From: Alkaliphilus pronyensis
GTDB lineage: Bacteria; Bacillota; Clostridia; Peptostreptococcales; Natronincolaceae
Reading direction: 5' to 3'
Length of the DNA: 64,000 bases
NCBI RefSeq assembly: GCF_009017275.1
Contig: NZ_WBZC01000003.1
Coordinates: 40,670-104,669 of the forward strand
The position numbers were made by a program, and so were the translations under genes. The notes beneath the pieces are model-generated. The model was not told where the DNA came from. It did no database searches and saw nothing but the letters and a program-made list of their open reading frames with translations. Positions 54,023 to 63,607 of this stretch are shown here, piece by piece (position 1 is the first letter of the stretch; every line of letters begins with the position of its first letter).

Positions 54023-55162
54023 ATGCTGGACATAGGATTATATATTCATATTCCATTTTGTGAAAGGAAATGCTTCTACTGCGATTTTAACTCCTTTGAG
54101 GGAGAAAAAGCCAAAATACTCCCCTATTTAAAGGCTCTACTAAAAGAGATAGAGCTTTATTCCCATAGATTAAGGGAATGTAGAATTAAAACCATATTTA
54201 TTGGAGGAGGAACACCTTCCCTATTGATGGGAGAAGATATATATAATATTTTAAATACAATAATTAAAAAGTATAGAGTAGCTAATAATATAGAGATTAC
54301 AATAGAGACTAATCCTGGGACACTGAGGATAGATAAGCTAAATGACTACAAGACAGCCGGTATCAATCGTTTAAGCGTGGGACTACAAGCTTGTCAAGAC
54401 CACCACCTAAAAAGACTTGGTAGAATCCATAGTTATAAAGAGTTCATGGATAATATAAAATCAGTAAAAAAAATAGGCTTCAATAACATAAATGTAGATT
54501 TAATGTTTAGCCTGCCTAATCAAACCTTAAATGAATGGAGGACTTCCTTGAGGCAGATGGTTGAGCTTGAAATTCCCCATATTTCTGCCTATAGTCTTAT
54601 TTTAGAGGAGGGTACTGCCCTATACAAGGACTATAAAAGCAAAAAGCTAGTACCATTAAAAGAAGAGCAGGAGCTTGAGATGTTCCACTATACAATAGAT
54701 TACTTAAAACAAAAAAATTATAACCATTATGAAATTTCCAACTTCGGTAAAGAAGGCTTTGAATGTAAGCATAATTTAATTTACTGGAATAATGAATTCT
54801 ACTTGGGATTAGGGGCAGGTGCCCATTCCTACATGTCGGAGGGACGCTTTAATAATGTAGTTAATATAGATGATTACATAAGACTGTTGAATAATGGTGA
54901 GGCTCCAGTAAATGAAATTACAAAACTAACTACTAAAGATGAAATAAGTGAAACAATGTTTTTAGGACTAAGAATGATGGCAGGAGTCAGTATACCAAAG
55001 TTTAAAAAACGCTTTGGCATATGCCCCTTTACTATATATAAGGATAAATTAGTACAGCTGGAAAAGCAAAACCTAATTACTATTACTAAGGATACAATTA
55101 AATTAACACCAAAAGGTATTGATTTAGCCAATTTAGTTTTTGCAGAAATGCTAATAAATTAA
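54023..55162 (+). CDS. hemW: Radical SAM protein HemW (haem chaperone)
   Basis: A 379-residue radical SAM protein. The cluster motif is C-x3-C-x2-C in YIHIPFCERKCFYCDFNSF, and TIFIGGGTPSLL, ETNPGTL and RLSVGLQACQDHHLKRLGR are typical of HemW. It lacks the extra cysteine segment near the N-terminus found in true HemN, so it should carry haem rather than oxidise coproporphyrinogen. ATG 54023 behind GAGGGGTG is preferred to 54008, which lies in that site. It lies between lepA and hrcA, the usual Firmicute order. Confidence 0.93.
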   Translation: MLDIGLYIHIPFCERKCFYCDFNSFEGEKAKILPYLKALLKEIELYSHRLRECRIKTIFIGGGTPSLLMGEDIYNILNTIIKKYRVANNIEITIETNPGTLRIDKLNDYKTAGINRLSVGLQACQDHHLKRLGRIHSYKEFMDNIKSVKKIGFNNINVDLMFSLPNQTLNEWRTSLRQMVELEIPHISAYSLILEEGTALYKDYKSKKLVPLKEEQELEMFHYTIDYLKQKNYNHYEISNFGKEGFECKHNLIYWNNEFYLGLGAGAHSYMSEGRFNNVVNIDDYIRLLNNGEAPVNEITKLTTKDEISETMFLGLRMMAGVSIPKFKKRFGICPFTIYKDKLVQLEKQNLITITKDTIKLTPKGIDLANLVFAEMLIN

Positions 55163-55180
55163 AAAAATAAATTCAAACTA

Positions 55181-55209
55181 TTGACAAAAAATAAATCAAA
55201 TGTTATGTT
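55181..55209 (+). promoter_or_regulatory. Sigma-A promoter of the hrcA heat-shock operon
   Basis: TTGACA (55181-55186), 17-base spacer and TATGTT (55204-55209). Transcription would begin just before the CIRCE operator, so HrcA bound there would block it. Confidence 0.8.
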
Positions 55210-55223
55210 AAAAACAGGTGGAG

Positions 55224-55250
55224 TTAGCACTCAACACTAAAGAGTGCTAA
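55224..55250 (+). promoter_or_regulatory. CIRCE operator (HrcA binding site)
   Basis: TTAGCACTC, nine bases, GAGTGCTAA: an exact match to the CIRCE consensus inverted repeat. It lies 19 bases before the hrcA start and directly behind the promoter, giving autoregulated heat-shock control of hrcA-grpE-dnaK-dnaJ. Confidence 0.97.
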
Positions 55251-55268
55251 TAAAAAAGAGGTGGTAAA

Positions 55269-56300
55269 ATGGAGCTGAATGATAGGAAACTAAAAATATT
55301 ACAGGCTATAATTCAAGATTATATTCAAACGGCTGAACCTATTGGCTCAAGAACATTAACGAAAAGATATGATCTTGGTGTAAGTCCTGCAACAATTCGT
55401 AATGAAATGGCAGACCTAGAAGAATTAGGTTTTTTAATGCAACCCCATACCTCTGCAGGTAGAGTTCCATCAGATAAAGCCTATAGATTATATGTAGATG
55501 CTCTAATGACTAAGACAAAAAATACAAACTATCAGAAAACCTTTATTAAAGCTAATCTTTTAAAAAAATTTGTTGAGGTTGAGCGATTATTACAATATAG
55601 CTCAAAGGTACTTTCGGAGCTAACTAGATACACCTCATTGGCTTTAACACCACAAATAAAGGGAAATAAACTTAAGTTTTTGCAGCTTGTACCGATTGAT
55701 TCAGAAAACCTTGTTGCTATTATTGTAACAGATACAGGGGTAATAAAAAAACCTCTTCTGAAGATTACAGGTGGTTTTGATGAAGCCTCTATTCAGAAGG
55801 TTTCAAACCTGTTAAATGAAAAGCTAGCTGGACTATCAATAATGGACATTGAAAGTCAGCTTATTCAAGAGCTAAATAATGAAATCTATAAATGTAACAA
55901 TATAATAGAGAAGGTGGTACCAGAGCTGTTTCAAACCTTAGAGAGACTTGACGATTTTGAGCTCTTTTTAAATGGAACCACAAATATATTCAACTTTCCA
56001 GAATTCAGCGATATATTTAAGGCAAAATCATTTTTATCAATGCTGGAGGAAAAAGAGGTTATTAAGAACCTTGTTTCAACATCAGATAATGAAGGTATAA
56101 CCATTTCTATTGGTAATGAAAACTGCTATTCCGAAGTAAAGGAGTACAGTTTAGTAACAGCTACCTTCAAAATTAGTGGTAGCTCTATTGGTTGGTTAAG
56201 TGTTATAGGTCCTACACGAATGGATTATGCAAATGTTATAAATATAATGGGTCAGATTAGTAAGCATATTAACCAATTATTAAAGAAGGGTAATGAATAA
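55269..56300 (+). CDS. hrcA: Heat-inducible transcription repressor HrcA
   Basis: A 343-residue repressor that binds CIRCE and is kept active by GroEL. The winged-helix N-terminus includes DRKLKILQAIIQDYIQTAEP, GVSPATIRNEMADLEELGFL and PHTSAGRVPSDKAYRLYVD, all hallmark HrcA sequences. The C-terminus ends in SIGWLSVIGPTRMDYANVIN, also conserved. A GAGGTGG site precedes the ATG, 19 bases behind the operator. It is the first gene of the operon. Confidence 0.96.
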   Translation: MELNDRKLKILQAIIQDYIQTAEPIGSRTLTKRYDLGVSPATIRNEMADLEELGFLMQPHTSAGRVPSDKAYRLYVDALMTKTKNTNYQKTFIKANLLKKFVEVERLLQYSSKVLSELTRYTSLALTPQIKGNKLKFLQLVPIDSENLVAIIVTDTGVIKKPLLKITGGFDEASIQKVSNLLNEKLAGLSIMDIESQLIQELNNEIYKCNNIIEKVVPELFQTLERLDDFELFLNGTTNIFNFPEFSDIFKAKSFLSMLEEKEVIKNLVSTSDNEGITISIGNENCYSEVKEYSLVTATFKISGSSIGWLSVIGPTRMDYANVINIMGQISKHINQLLKKGNE

Positions 56301-56399
56301 AGCTAGTGCGAAGTGTCATTAGGACATTTTGCACTCTATATTTGTTGATGGTTAGTCAAGCTTTAGTTCTAAATACATAAAAAGGCAGGTGCTTATACT

Positions 56400-57017
56400 T
56401 TGAAGGATAATGTTCAAGAGAGTAAGGAAAACAAAGAAACTATTGAAAAAGGTGATGAAAATAAGAAAGTAGAAGTAGAAGAAGAAGTAAACAGCAACAT
56501 AGAGGCCACCCAAGAGGAGCTACTTACCTCTAATAAAGAAGTAGCAGATGAAGAAGATAAAGAGGCTATGGCTCTGCTATTGGAAAAAAAGGAAGAGGAA
56601 GCAAAGGATTACTATAATCGACTACAGAGATTACAGGCAGATTTCATGAACTATAAAAAAAGGGCAGAGAAGGAAAAAAGTGATATTTACCTTTATGCAA
56701 ATGAAAAGATTGCAGTAGACCTACTTAACATAATAGACAACCTAGAAAGAGCCGTTAGCTCGGCAGACGAAAATCAAAAAGACACCAGTTTATTTAAAGG
56801 AATTGAGTTGGTTATTAAGCAAATGAAGGAAACCCTTAAAAAGCATGGTATAGAAGAAATTGAAGCCTTAAATAGGCCCTTTGATATGAACTTACATCAT
56901 GCTGTTGCTCAAGAGGAATCAGAGGCAGAAGCCGATACAGTAGTTGAAGTTTTTCAAAAAGGCTATATTATAAATAATAGAGTTTTAAGACCAGCAATGG
57001 TGAAGGTTGCTAAGTAA
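56400..57017 (+). CDS. grpE: Nucleotide exchange factor GrpE
   Basis: A 205-residue cochaperone that releases ADP from DnaK. The N-terminal 55 residues are acidic and probably disordered. A long coiled coil follows (YNRLQRLQADFMNYKKRAEK), then FKGIELVIKQMKETLKKHGI and the beta domain with FDMNLHHAVAQEE and KGYIINNRVLRPAMVKVAK. It starts at TTG behind AGGTG; no in-frame ATG occurs near. It lies 62 bases before dnaK. Confidence 0.94.
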   Translation: MKDNVQESKENKETIEKGDENKKVEVEEEVNSNIEATQEELLTSNKEVADEEDKEAMALLLEKKEEEAKDYYNRLQRLQADFMNYKKRAEKEKSDIYLYANEKIAVDLLNIIDNLERAVSSADENQKDTSLFKGIELVIKQMKETLKKHGIEEIEALNRPFDMNLHHAVAQEESEAEADTVVEVFQKGYIINNRVLRPAMVKVAK

Positions 57018-57079
57018 CTGTTTTAGATACAGTTCAAAATAACTAAGATAATCTTTATTAAAGGAGGAAAATAGACAAT

Positions 57080-58918
57080 ATGAGTAAAGTAATTGGAATT
57101 GATTTAGGTACAACAAATTCATGTGTCTCTGTATTAGAGGCTGGAGAGCCAGTGGTTATAACAAATTCTGAAGGTAACAGAACTACTCCTTCTATTGTAG
57201 CATTTGCAAAGGATGGAGAGAGAATAGTAGGTGAACCTGCTAAAAGACAAGCAGTTATTAATCCCGATAGAACAATAATGTCAATTAAAAGACATATGGG
57301 CTCTGATCACAAGGTTAAGGTTGATGGAAAGGACTACACTCCCCAGGATATATCAGCTATGATTCTTCAAAAGCTAAAGGCTGATGCGGAGGCTTACTTA
57401 GGAGAAAAAGTAACAGATGCAGTAATTACAGTACCAGCATATTTCACTGATAGTCAAAGACAGGCAACAAAGGATGCTGGTAAGATAGCAGGCTTAAATG
57501 TAAGAAGAATAATTAATGAGCCAACAGCCGCTTCACTAGCCTATGGATTAGATAAAACAGAAGAGCATCAAAAGATACTTGTTTATGACTTAGGTGGAGG
57601 TACCTTTGATGTTTCAATATTAGAGCTTGGAGATGGAGTGTTTGAGGTTTTGGCCACCAGTGGTAATAATAATCTTGGTGGAGATGACTTTGACCAGGTA
57701 TTAATTGATTATATTGCAGAAGAGTTTAAGAAACAAGAAGCAATCGATTTAAGAAAAGATAAAATGGCTCTTCAAAGATTAAAGGAAGCTGCTGAAAAGG
57801 CTAAAAAAGAGCTTTCAAGCACTATGACAACAAACATAAATTTACCATTTATTACTGCAACAAGCGATGGTCCAAAGCATTTAACCCTAGATATTTCAAG
57901 AGCAAAATTTGAAGACCTTTCTTCACACTTAGTTGAAAAGACATTAGATCCAATGAAAAAGGCCCTAAGTGATGCAGGCTTAAATGCAGCAGATATAGAT
58001 AAGGTTATTCTTGTAGGTGGTTCTACTCGTATTCCTGCGGTTCAACAGGCAGTTAAAAGAATTACTGGAAAGGACCCACATAAAGGAGTTAATCCAGACG
58101 AGTGTGTTGCAGTTGGTGCTGCTATACAGGCGGGAGTATTAACTGGAGAGGTTAAGGATGTTCTTTTACTTGATGTTACTCCTTTATCACTTGGTATTGA
58201 AACCCTAGGTGGAGTATTTACTAAGCTTATTGAAAGAAACACAACTATACCTACTAAGAAAAGTCAAACTTTCTCTACAGCTGCCGACAACCAGCCAGCG
58301 GTAGAAATACATGTGCTTCAGGGTGAAAGACCAATGGCTGCCGACAATATTACAATGGGAAGATTCCAATTAACAGGAATACCACCAGCTCCAAGGGGAG
58401 TGCCTCAAATTGAAGTAACCTTTGATATAGATGCCAATGGTATTGTTAATGTGTCAGCTAAAGACCTGGGAACAGGAAAAGAGCAGAAGATAACTATTAC
58501 CTCTTCAACAAATCTATCAAATGATGAAATAGAGAAAAAGGTTAAGGAAGCAGAGGAGTTTGCTGAGGAGGACAAAAAGAGAAAAGAAAAGGTAGAGGTT
58601 AAAAACCAAGCGGATTCATTATTATACCAAACAGAAAAAACACTTAAAGAAGCAGAAGGAAAAATAAATAAAGAAGATGAAGAAAAAGTTAAGGCAGAGC
58701 TAGAAAAGCTTAAAAAAGCAATAGAAGCCGATAATACAGAGGAAATGAAGAAGGCTATAGAAGATGTTAATAATGCCTTCCACGCTGTAGCACAGCAAAT
58801 GTATCAGCAGGCCTCAGAAGCTCAACAGGCTACAGAAAATGGAAATACTGAAGAGGCAAAGGATGAAAATGTAGTTGATGCAGAGTACGAAGAGGTAAAA
58901 GAGGATAAAGAGGAATAA
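57080..58918 (+). CDS. dnaK: Chaperone DnaK (Hsp70)
   Basis: A 612-residue ATP-driven chaperone. The ATPase domain opens [20 protein letters not shown], with [15 protein letters not shown] and [20 protein letters not shown]. The substrate-binding domain follows [14 protein letters not shown]. The helical lid ends in an acidic tail ([16 protein letters not shown]). The nucleotide-binding domain lacks the 24-residue insertion of proteobacterial DnaK, as in other Gram-positives. A strong AAAGGAGG site precedes the ATG. Its level follows CIRCE/HrcA control. Confidence 0.97.
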   Translation: MSKVIGIDLGTTNSCVSVLEAGEPVVITNSEGNRTTPSIVAFAKDGERIVGEPAKRQAVINPDRTIMSIKRHMGSDHKVKVDGKDYTPQDISAMILQKLKADAEAYLGEKVTDAVITVPAYFTDSQRQATKDAGKIAGLNVRRIINEPTAASLAYGLDKTEEHQKILVYDLGGGTFDVSILELGDGVFEVLATSGNNNLGGDDFDQVLIDYIAEEFKKQEAIDLRKDKMALQRLKEAAEKAKKELSSTMTTNINLPFITATSDGPKHLTLDISRAKFEDLSSHLVEKTLDPMKKALSDAGLNAADIDKVILVGGSTRIPAVQQAVKRITGKDPHKGVNPDECVAVGAAIQAGVLTGEVKDVLLLDVTPLSLGIETLGGVFTKLIERNTTIPTKKSQTFSTAADNQPAVEIHVLQGERPMAADNITMGRFQLTGIPPAPRGVPQIEVTFDIDANGIVNVSAKDLGTGKEQKITITSSTNLSNDEIEKKVKEAEEFAEEDKKRKEKVEVKNQADSLLYQTEKTLKEAEGKINKEDEEKVKAELEKLKKAIEADNTEEMKKAIEDVNNAFHAVAQQMYQQASEAQQATENGNTEEAKDENVVDAEYEEVKEDKEE

Positions 58919-58939
58919 AGAATTAAAACTGACTAATCA

Positions 58940-58962
58940 GAGGGCACCCCTAGGGTGTCCTC
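58940..58962 (+). other. Hairpin between dnaK and dnaJ
   Basis: GAGGGCACCC and GGGTGTCCTC pair around CTA, with one G-T or mismatch position, without a T-run. It may stabilise the dnaK message or reduce read-through to dnaJ. Confidence 0.5.
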
Positions 58963-59073
58963 AAAGCTAGAAAAAGCATATAGGGTTGAAAATGGTTGCT
59001 TTAATTATAAAAGTAACATATAATTATTATTGGTTTATGGCTGAATCTTTCAACCAAGAGAGGCGGTGAAGAG

Positions 59074-60210
59074 GTGAGCAAAAGAGATTATTATGATGTG
59101 CTGGGGTTAGATAAAAACGCAGCACCAGAGGATATAAAAAAGGCCTATAGAAAACTAGCAATGAAATATCATCCAGACCGTAATCCTGATGATAAAGGGG
59201 CAGAGGTTAAATTCAAAGAAATAAATGAAGCATACGAAGTGTTAAGTTCGCCTGAAAAGAAGCAAAGATATGATCAATTTGGCCATGCTGGCGTTAATGG
59301 TAACGGTGCAGGAGGCTTTGAAGGTGGATTTGGCGGCTTCGGTGGCGGCTTCGATGATATTTTTGGAGATATATTTGATATGTTTGGTGGTGGAGGTGGT
59401 TTCTCTAGAAGAAGTGGACCTCAAAAAGGCTCTGATATAAAATATGAAACAACTATAACCTTTGAGGAGGCTGCTTTTGGTACAGAAAAAACCGTAGAAT
59501 TCCATCGCAATGAATCCTGTGATATATGTAAGGGAACAGGAGCTAAGCCTGGCACATCTAAAAAAACCTGCTCCCATTGTAAGGGAACTGGTGAAGTTAG
59601 ATATGCTCAAAGAACTCCTTTAGGTCAAATTGTTAATGTAAAAACCTGTCCACATTGTCATGGTGAGGGGCAAATTATTGAAGAGCCTTGTCATGGATGT
59701 AGAGGTAAGGGTAAGGTTAGAAAACTAAAGAAAATTAAAGTTAAGATTCCTGCTGGTGTAGATACAGGTATGGTTATCCCTATTAGAGGAGAAGGGGAGC
59801 CAGGCGTAAAAGGTGGCCCTCCTGGAGAGCTTTATGTTGTTATAAGGGTGTTACCCCATAAGATATTTGAAAGAGATGGAAATGATATAATATGTGAAAT
59901 ACCAATTACCTTTGTACAGGCAACATTAGGTGATGAGTTGGAGGTACCAACATTAGAAGGTAAAGTAAAGTATAAAATTCCAGAGGGTACCCAAAGTGGA
60001 ACTGTATTTAGGTTAAAGGGACGAGGTATAGTTAGTCCAAAGGGCTACGGTAAAGGGGACCAATATGTAAAGGTTGTAGTAGAGGTACCTAGAAAGCTAA
60101 CAGAAAGTCAAAAAGACATACTAAGAAAGTTTGCCGCTGAAAGTGGCGAAGAGGTACATGAACAAAGAAGGACTTTTTTCGATAAGGTAAAGGATGCGTT
60201 TGGAGTTTAA
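59074..60210 (+). CDS. dnaJ: Chaperone DnaJ (Hsp40)
   Basis: A 378-residue cochaperone that stimulates the DnaK ATPase. The J domain (residues 3-68) has [20 protein letters not shown] and the HPD motif in [11 protein letters not shown] Gly/Phe-rich region follows ([20 protein letters not shown]), then four zinc-binding CxxCxGxG repeats: [24 protein letters not shown] and CHGCRGKG. The C-terminal substrate domains are complete. The start is GTG behind AGAGGCGGTG. It ends the heat-shock operon; a 370-base gap follows. Confidence 0.97.
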   Translation: MSKRDYYDVLGLDKNAAPEDIKKAYRKLAMKYHPDRNPDDKGAEVKFKEINEAYEVLSSPEKKQRYDQFGHAGVNGNGAGGFEGGFGGFGGGFDDIFGDIFDMFGGGGGFSRRSGPQKGSDIKYETTITFEEAAFGTEKTVEFHRNESCDICKGTGAKPGTSKKTCSHCKGTGEVRYAQRTPLGQIVNVKTCPHCHGEGQIIEEPCHGCRGKGKVRKLKKIKVKIPAGVDTGMVIPIRGEGEPGVKGGPPGELYVVIRVLPHKIFERDGNDIICEIPITFVQATLGDELEVPTLEGKVKYKIPEGTQSGTVFRLKGRGIVSPKGYGKGDQYVKVVVEVPRKLTESQKDILRKFAAESGEEVHEQRRTFFDKVKDAFGV

Positions 60211-60242
60211 AGTAAAATCACTCTATTTTAAAATGATTAATG

Positions 60243-60425
60243 TTGTAGACAAACCCGAGATATTTTGAAAACTACGTAAACCCGCTCAGAACCAAGCGGG
60301 AATGAGCTTAAGATAATCAGGTATTTTCAAAACTCGCTCATGCTCAAACAGTTGAAAATACTTATCTGATTATCTTTTCACTCTTTTTTATTCTAACTTC
60401 GGAGATTCTCAGTTGTTGTCTATCT
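60243..60425. repeat. MITE-like inverted-repeat element between dnaJ and prmA
   Basis: Outer repeats TAGACAA (60246) and TTGTCTA (60416) flank several nested hairpins: CCCGCT...AGCGGG, ATGAGC...GCTCAT, and a long stem of GATAATCAG plus GTATTTTCAA (60312-60330) with TTGAAAATAC plus CTGATTATC (60352-60374), the latter pair split by a 4-base bulge. No coding frame lies inside. It resembles a small non-autonomous mobile element; it could also be a structured RNA. Confidence 0.45.
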
Positions 60426-60586
60426 TACAGGGGCTAAAGTACTGACAATTTACTTTAGTTTTAAAAATCGGGTTTGAAAAAATATTTCTTTGCCTTCATA
60501 CTCAATCACTCTAAATAGAGTGATTTTTATTAAAGTAGTATAATTGAAGTTAACTATTGGGAGATTATTAAGGGGATGTGAGTTTA

Positions 60587-61540
60587 ATGGAATGGATTGA
60601 AATATCAATTAAAACCACTACTGAAGCAGTGGAAGCAGTATCTAACATATTATATGATGCAGGAGTTACTGGTGTAGCTATTGAGGATTCAAAGGATTAT
60701 CTTTTTATTGAGCAAAGTGAAGGCGACTGGGATTATGTAGATGAGTCTTTATTTAACAATGGCTTTGAAGGTGCCATAGTGAAGGGGTATTTACCTGCTT
60801 CAGCAGATTTAGTGGATAAAATTGAATTAATACGACAATTAGTTTCCTTATTACCCCAATATGGATTAGATATAGGACTTGGTGAAGTTACTACCATTGA
60901 AGTATCTGAGGAGGACTGGAGCTCCTCATGGAAGCAATATTACAAGCCCACTAAGGTTAGCAATAAAATAGTAGTTAAACCAACCTGGGAGAATTACATA
61001 GCAAATAAGGGTGAATTAATAATTGAGTTAGACCCAGGCATGGCCTTTGGAACTGGCACCCATGAGACCACCATCATGTGCATAAATGCTTTGGAAAAAC
61101 ATATTAAGCCATCAAGCGTTGTTTATGATATAGGCTGTGGAAGTGGAATACTGTCTATAGCAGCTGCTAAGTTGGGTGCAGATAGAGTTATAGCTGTTGA
61201 TTTAGATTCTGTTGCAGTAGAGGTTACTAAAAAGAATATTTGCAATAATAATGTGCAGGAAATAGTATCAGTAAAGCATGGTAATCTTATGGAGACAGTA
61301 GAAGGTTCAGCCGATACTATTGTGGCCAACATAATTGCAGACATTATAGTATTATTAGCTAAGGATGTTAAGGAATTTTTAAAGGATGATGGGGTTTTTA
61401 TTAGCTCAGGCATAATTATTGATAAAATAGATCAGGTGGTTGAAGCTTTAGAAAAAGCAGATTTAAAGGTTATTAATATTAATAAAATGGGTGAGTGGGC
61501 AGCAATAACCTCAATGAAAAAAGGTGATGGGCTTGAATAG
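60587..61540 (+). CDS. prmA: Ribosomal protein L11 methyltransferase PrmA
   Basis: A 317-residue enzyme that trimethylates ribosomal protein L11 using S-adenosylmethionine. The N-terminal L11-binding domain begins MEWIEISIKTTTEAVEAVSN. The methyltransferase core has DPGMAFGTGTHETTIMC, VYDIGCGSGILSIAAAKLGA and IVANIIADIIVLLAKDV, the NI-A-type motif of PrmA. ATG 60587 is chosen with AAGGGGATG 11 bases ahead; the in-frame GTG at 60578 lies too close. Its stop overlaps rsmE. It follows dnaJ in the usual Firmicute order. Confidence 0.94.
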   Translation: MEWIEISIKTTTEAVEAVSNILYDAGVTGVAIEDSKDYLFIEQSEGDWDYVDESLFNNGFEGAIVKGYLPASADLVDKIELIRQLVSLLPQYGLDIGLGEVTTIEVSEEDWSSSWKQYYKPTKVSNKIVVKPTWENYIANKGELIIELDPGMAFGTGTHETTIMCINALEKHIKPSSVVYDIGCGSGILSIAAAKLGADRVIAVDLDSVAVEVTKKNICNNNVQEIVSVKHGNLMETVEGSADTIVANIIADIIVLLAKDVKEFLKDDGVFISSGIIIDKIDQVVEALEKADLKVININKMGEWAAITSMKKGDGLE

Positions 61541-62291
61541 ATTTTTTGTTAATGCTAGCCAAATAAATGAAGTTAATAAAACCATAAGCATATTAGGAGA
61601 AGACGTAAAACACATTTCAAAGGTTTTGAGGTTAAGCATAGGCGATTTGATAGAGTTGTGTGATGAAGCATTTGAGTATATATGTGAGATAAAGGATATT
61701 TCAAAAAATGAAGTCACTTTGTCCTATGATGAGAGGGTACAAATAAAGACAGAAGCCTCCATTAGAGTAACTTTATATCAAGGTATTCCTAAATCAACCA
61801 AGATGGACTTAATTATTCAAAAAACTACTGAAATGGGTATTGCAGAAGTTGTACCAGTCTTTACTCAACGTACAGTTGTTCAACTTGATAGTAGCAAGGA
61901 TAAGATAAAAAAAACCGATAGATGGCAGAAGATTTCTGCCGAAGCTGCAAAGCAAAGCAAAAGAGGTGTTATTCCCCTTGTACATCCTCCAATGTTGTTT
62001 AAGGAAGCCCTAAAGCATTGCCAGGGAAATGATTTAAATATTATTGCTTATGAGGGGGAAGAAAAGAATAGCTTGAAACCACTTTTACAAGGGGTCAATA
62101 AGTCGTTAACAAAAATAGGTATCTGGATCGGACCTGAGGGAGGATATACAGAAAATGAGGTTGTAGAAGCTATTCAACATCAAATTAATACTGTAACACT
62201 AGGCCCTCGAATACTACGTACTGAAACTGCGGGCTTTGCATTACTATCAATAGTAATGTATGAGCTAGGTGATTTAGGAGGGAGCATGTGA
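61533..62291 (+). CDS. rsmE: 16S rRNA m3U1498 methyltransferase RsmE
   Basis: A 252-residue SPOUT-class methyltransferase that modifies U1498 of 16S rRNA. KSTKMDLIIQKTTEMGIAEV, IWIGPEGGYTENEVVEA and VTLGPRILRTETAGFALLSI form the trefoil-knot S-adenosylmethionine site. TTG 61533 gives the family-typical M-NRFFVNAS start with AAAGGTG seven bases ahead; GTG 61524 and ATG 61527 are also open. It overlaps the end of prmA and, by four bases, mtaB, so the three are coupled. Confidence 0.93.
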   Translation: MNRFFVNASQINEVNKTISILGEDVKHISKVLRLSIGDLIELCDEAFEYICEIKDISKNEVTLSYDERVQIKTEASIRVTLYQGIPKSTKMDLIIQKTTEMGIAEVVPVFTQRTVVQLDSSKDKIKKTDRWQKISAEAAKQSKRGVIPLVHPPMLFKEALKHCQGNDLNIIAYEGEEKNSLKPLLQGVNKSLTKIGIWIGPEGGYTENEVVEAIQHQINTVTLGPRILRTETAGFALLSIVMYELGDLGGSM

Positions 62292-63607
62292 AAAAGGTAG
62301 CTTTCCACACATTAGGCTGTAAGGTTAATCAATATGAAACACAAGCCATGTCTGAGCTATTTGAAAGGGCAGGCTATAGGGTGGTTTCAGATTCTGAAAA
62401 TGCTGATGTCTATGTTATTAATACCTGTACAGTAACAAGTACAGGGGATAAGAAATCTAGGCAGTTTATACGCAGAGCCAAAAGAAATAATCCTCAATCT
62501 ATCATTGCAGTAGTAGGCTGCTATTCTCAAACAGCATCAGAAGAAGTAGCAGAAATAGAAGGTGTTAATATAGTCATGGGAACCAATGAAAGAAGTAAAA
62601 TAGTTGACTATGTAGAAGACTGTCTACCAACAGAAAAAATAAATACAGTTGATGATATAATGAAGGTTAAAGAGTTTGAAGAGATGTCTATACAGGAGAT
62701 TAAAGGTAAAACTAGAGCCTTATTAAAGATTCAAGAGGGCTGCAATCAGTACTGCTCCTACTGTATTATACCATATGCAAGGGGACCAATACGTAGCAGA
62801 AAAAAAGAAGACATTATAAATGAAGTTAAGGGGCTTGTTAATAATGGCTTTAAGGAAGTGATTTTAACAGGTATTCATGTAGCTTCATACGGTAAGGATT
62901 TAAAAGAACCGCAGCCTCTTCTAAACGTACTTAAGGAAGTCAACGGAATTGAAGGATTAGAAAGAATACGATTAAGCTCATTAGAGCCTACTTTATTTAC
63001 AGATAGCTTTCTTGATGGCTTGTCAAAGCTAGAAAAGGTCTGTAGGCACTTTCATTTATCACTACAAAGTGGCTCCGATAAAATACTAAGGAAGATGAAT
63101 AGGAAATATACAACTGGTGAATATAGAAGGATAGTTCATAATATTAGGAAAGCATATCCCGAGATAGCATTAACAACAGATATAATAGTTGGCTTTCCAG
63201 GAGAACTAGATGAAGATTTTCAAACAACCTATGGGTTTGTTAAGGAAATGGAGTTCAGCGATATACATGTATTTAAGTTCTCACCAAGAAAGGGAACACC
63301 AGCAGCAGATTTTCCACAACAGGTGGAGGGTAATGTAAAGCATGAAAGAAGTGAAAAATTGATAGAGCTTGGTGAAAAAATGAAACACCAGTATTTACAA
63401 CGGTTTATTGGTAGAAGGCTGGAGGTATTATTTGAAAACTCTTCAAAGGATTATTCGAATTATTTTGAGGGCTTAACAAGCAACTACATTAAGGTTCTTT
63501 TAAAATCTGAAGAAGACCTTGAAGGTAAAATAAGGAAAGTAGAAATGAAGGAGCTTGTAGGTGATTATTTGGTTGGGGAAGAAGTGAAGAACAAAGTTAA
63601 GAGTTAA
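62288..63607 (+). CDS. mtaB: tRNA t6A37 methylthiotransferase MtaB
   Basis: A 439-residue radical SAM enzyme that adds a methylthio group to t6A37 of tRNA. The N-terminal cluster domain has HTLGCKVNQYETQAMSE, VINTCTVTSTGDKKSRQ and VVGCYSQTASEE, one Cys each. The radical SAM cluster is CNQYCSYCIIPYARGPIRSR (C-x3-C-x2-C). A TRAM domain closes the protein. It starts at GTG in a four-base overlap with rsmE. The last residues (KVKS) and TAA stop are encoded by the first units of the heptamer repeat array, so the native C-terminus has probably been replaced or extended slightly. Confidence 0.95.
   Translation: MKKVAFHTLGCKVNQYETQAMSELFERAGYRVVSDSENADVYVINTCTVTSTGDKKSRQFIRRAKRNNPQSIIAVVGCYSQTASEEVAEIEGVNIVMGTNERSKIVDYVEDCLPTEKINTVDDIMKVKEFEEMSIQEIKGKTRALLKIQEGCNQYCSYCIIPYARGPIRSRKKEDIINEVKGLVNNGFKEVILTGIHVASYGKDLKEPQPLLNVLKEVNGIEGLERIRLSSLEPTLFTDSFLDGLSKLEKVCRHFHLSLQSGSDKILRKMNRKYTTGEYRRIVHNIRKAYPEIALTTDIIVGFPGELDEDFQTTYGFVKEMEFSDIHVFKFSPRKGTPAADFPQQVEGNVKHERSEKLIELGEKMKHQYLQRFIGRRLEVLFENSSKDYSNYFEGLTSNYIKVLLKSEEDLEGKIRKVEMKELVGDYLVGEEVKNKVKS

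Noticed and set aside
54023..55162. Oxygen-independent coproporphyrinogen oxidase HemN
   Set aside because: The shorter N-terminus and the location between lepA and hrcA fit HemW, the haem chaperone.
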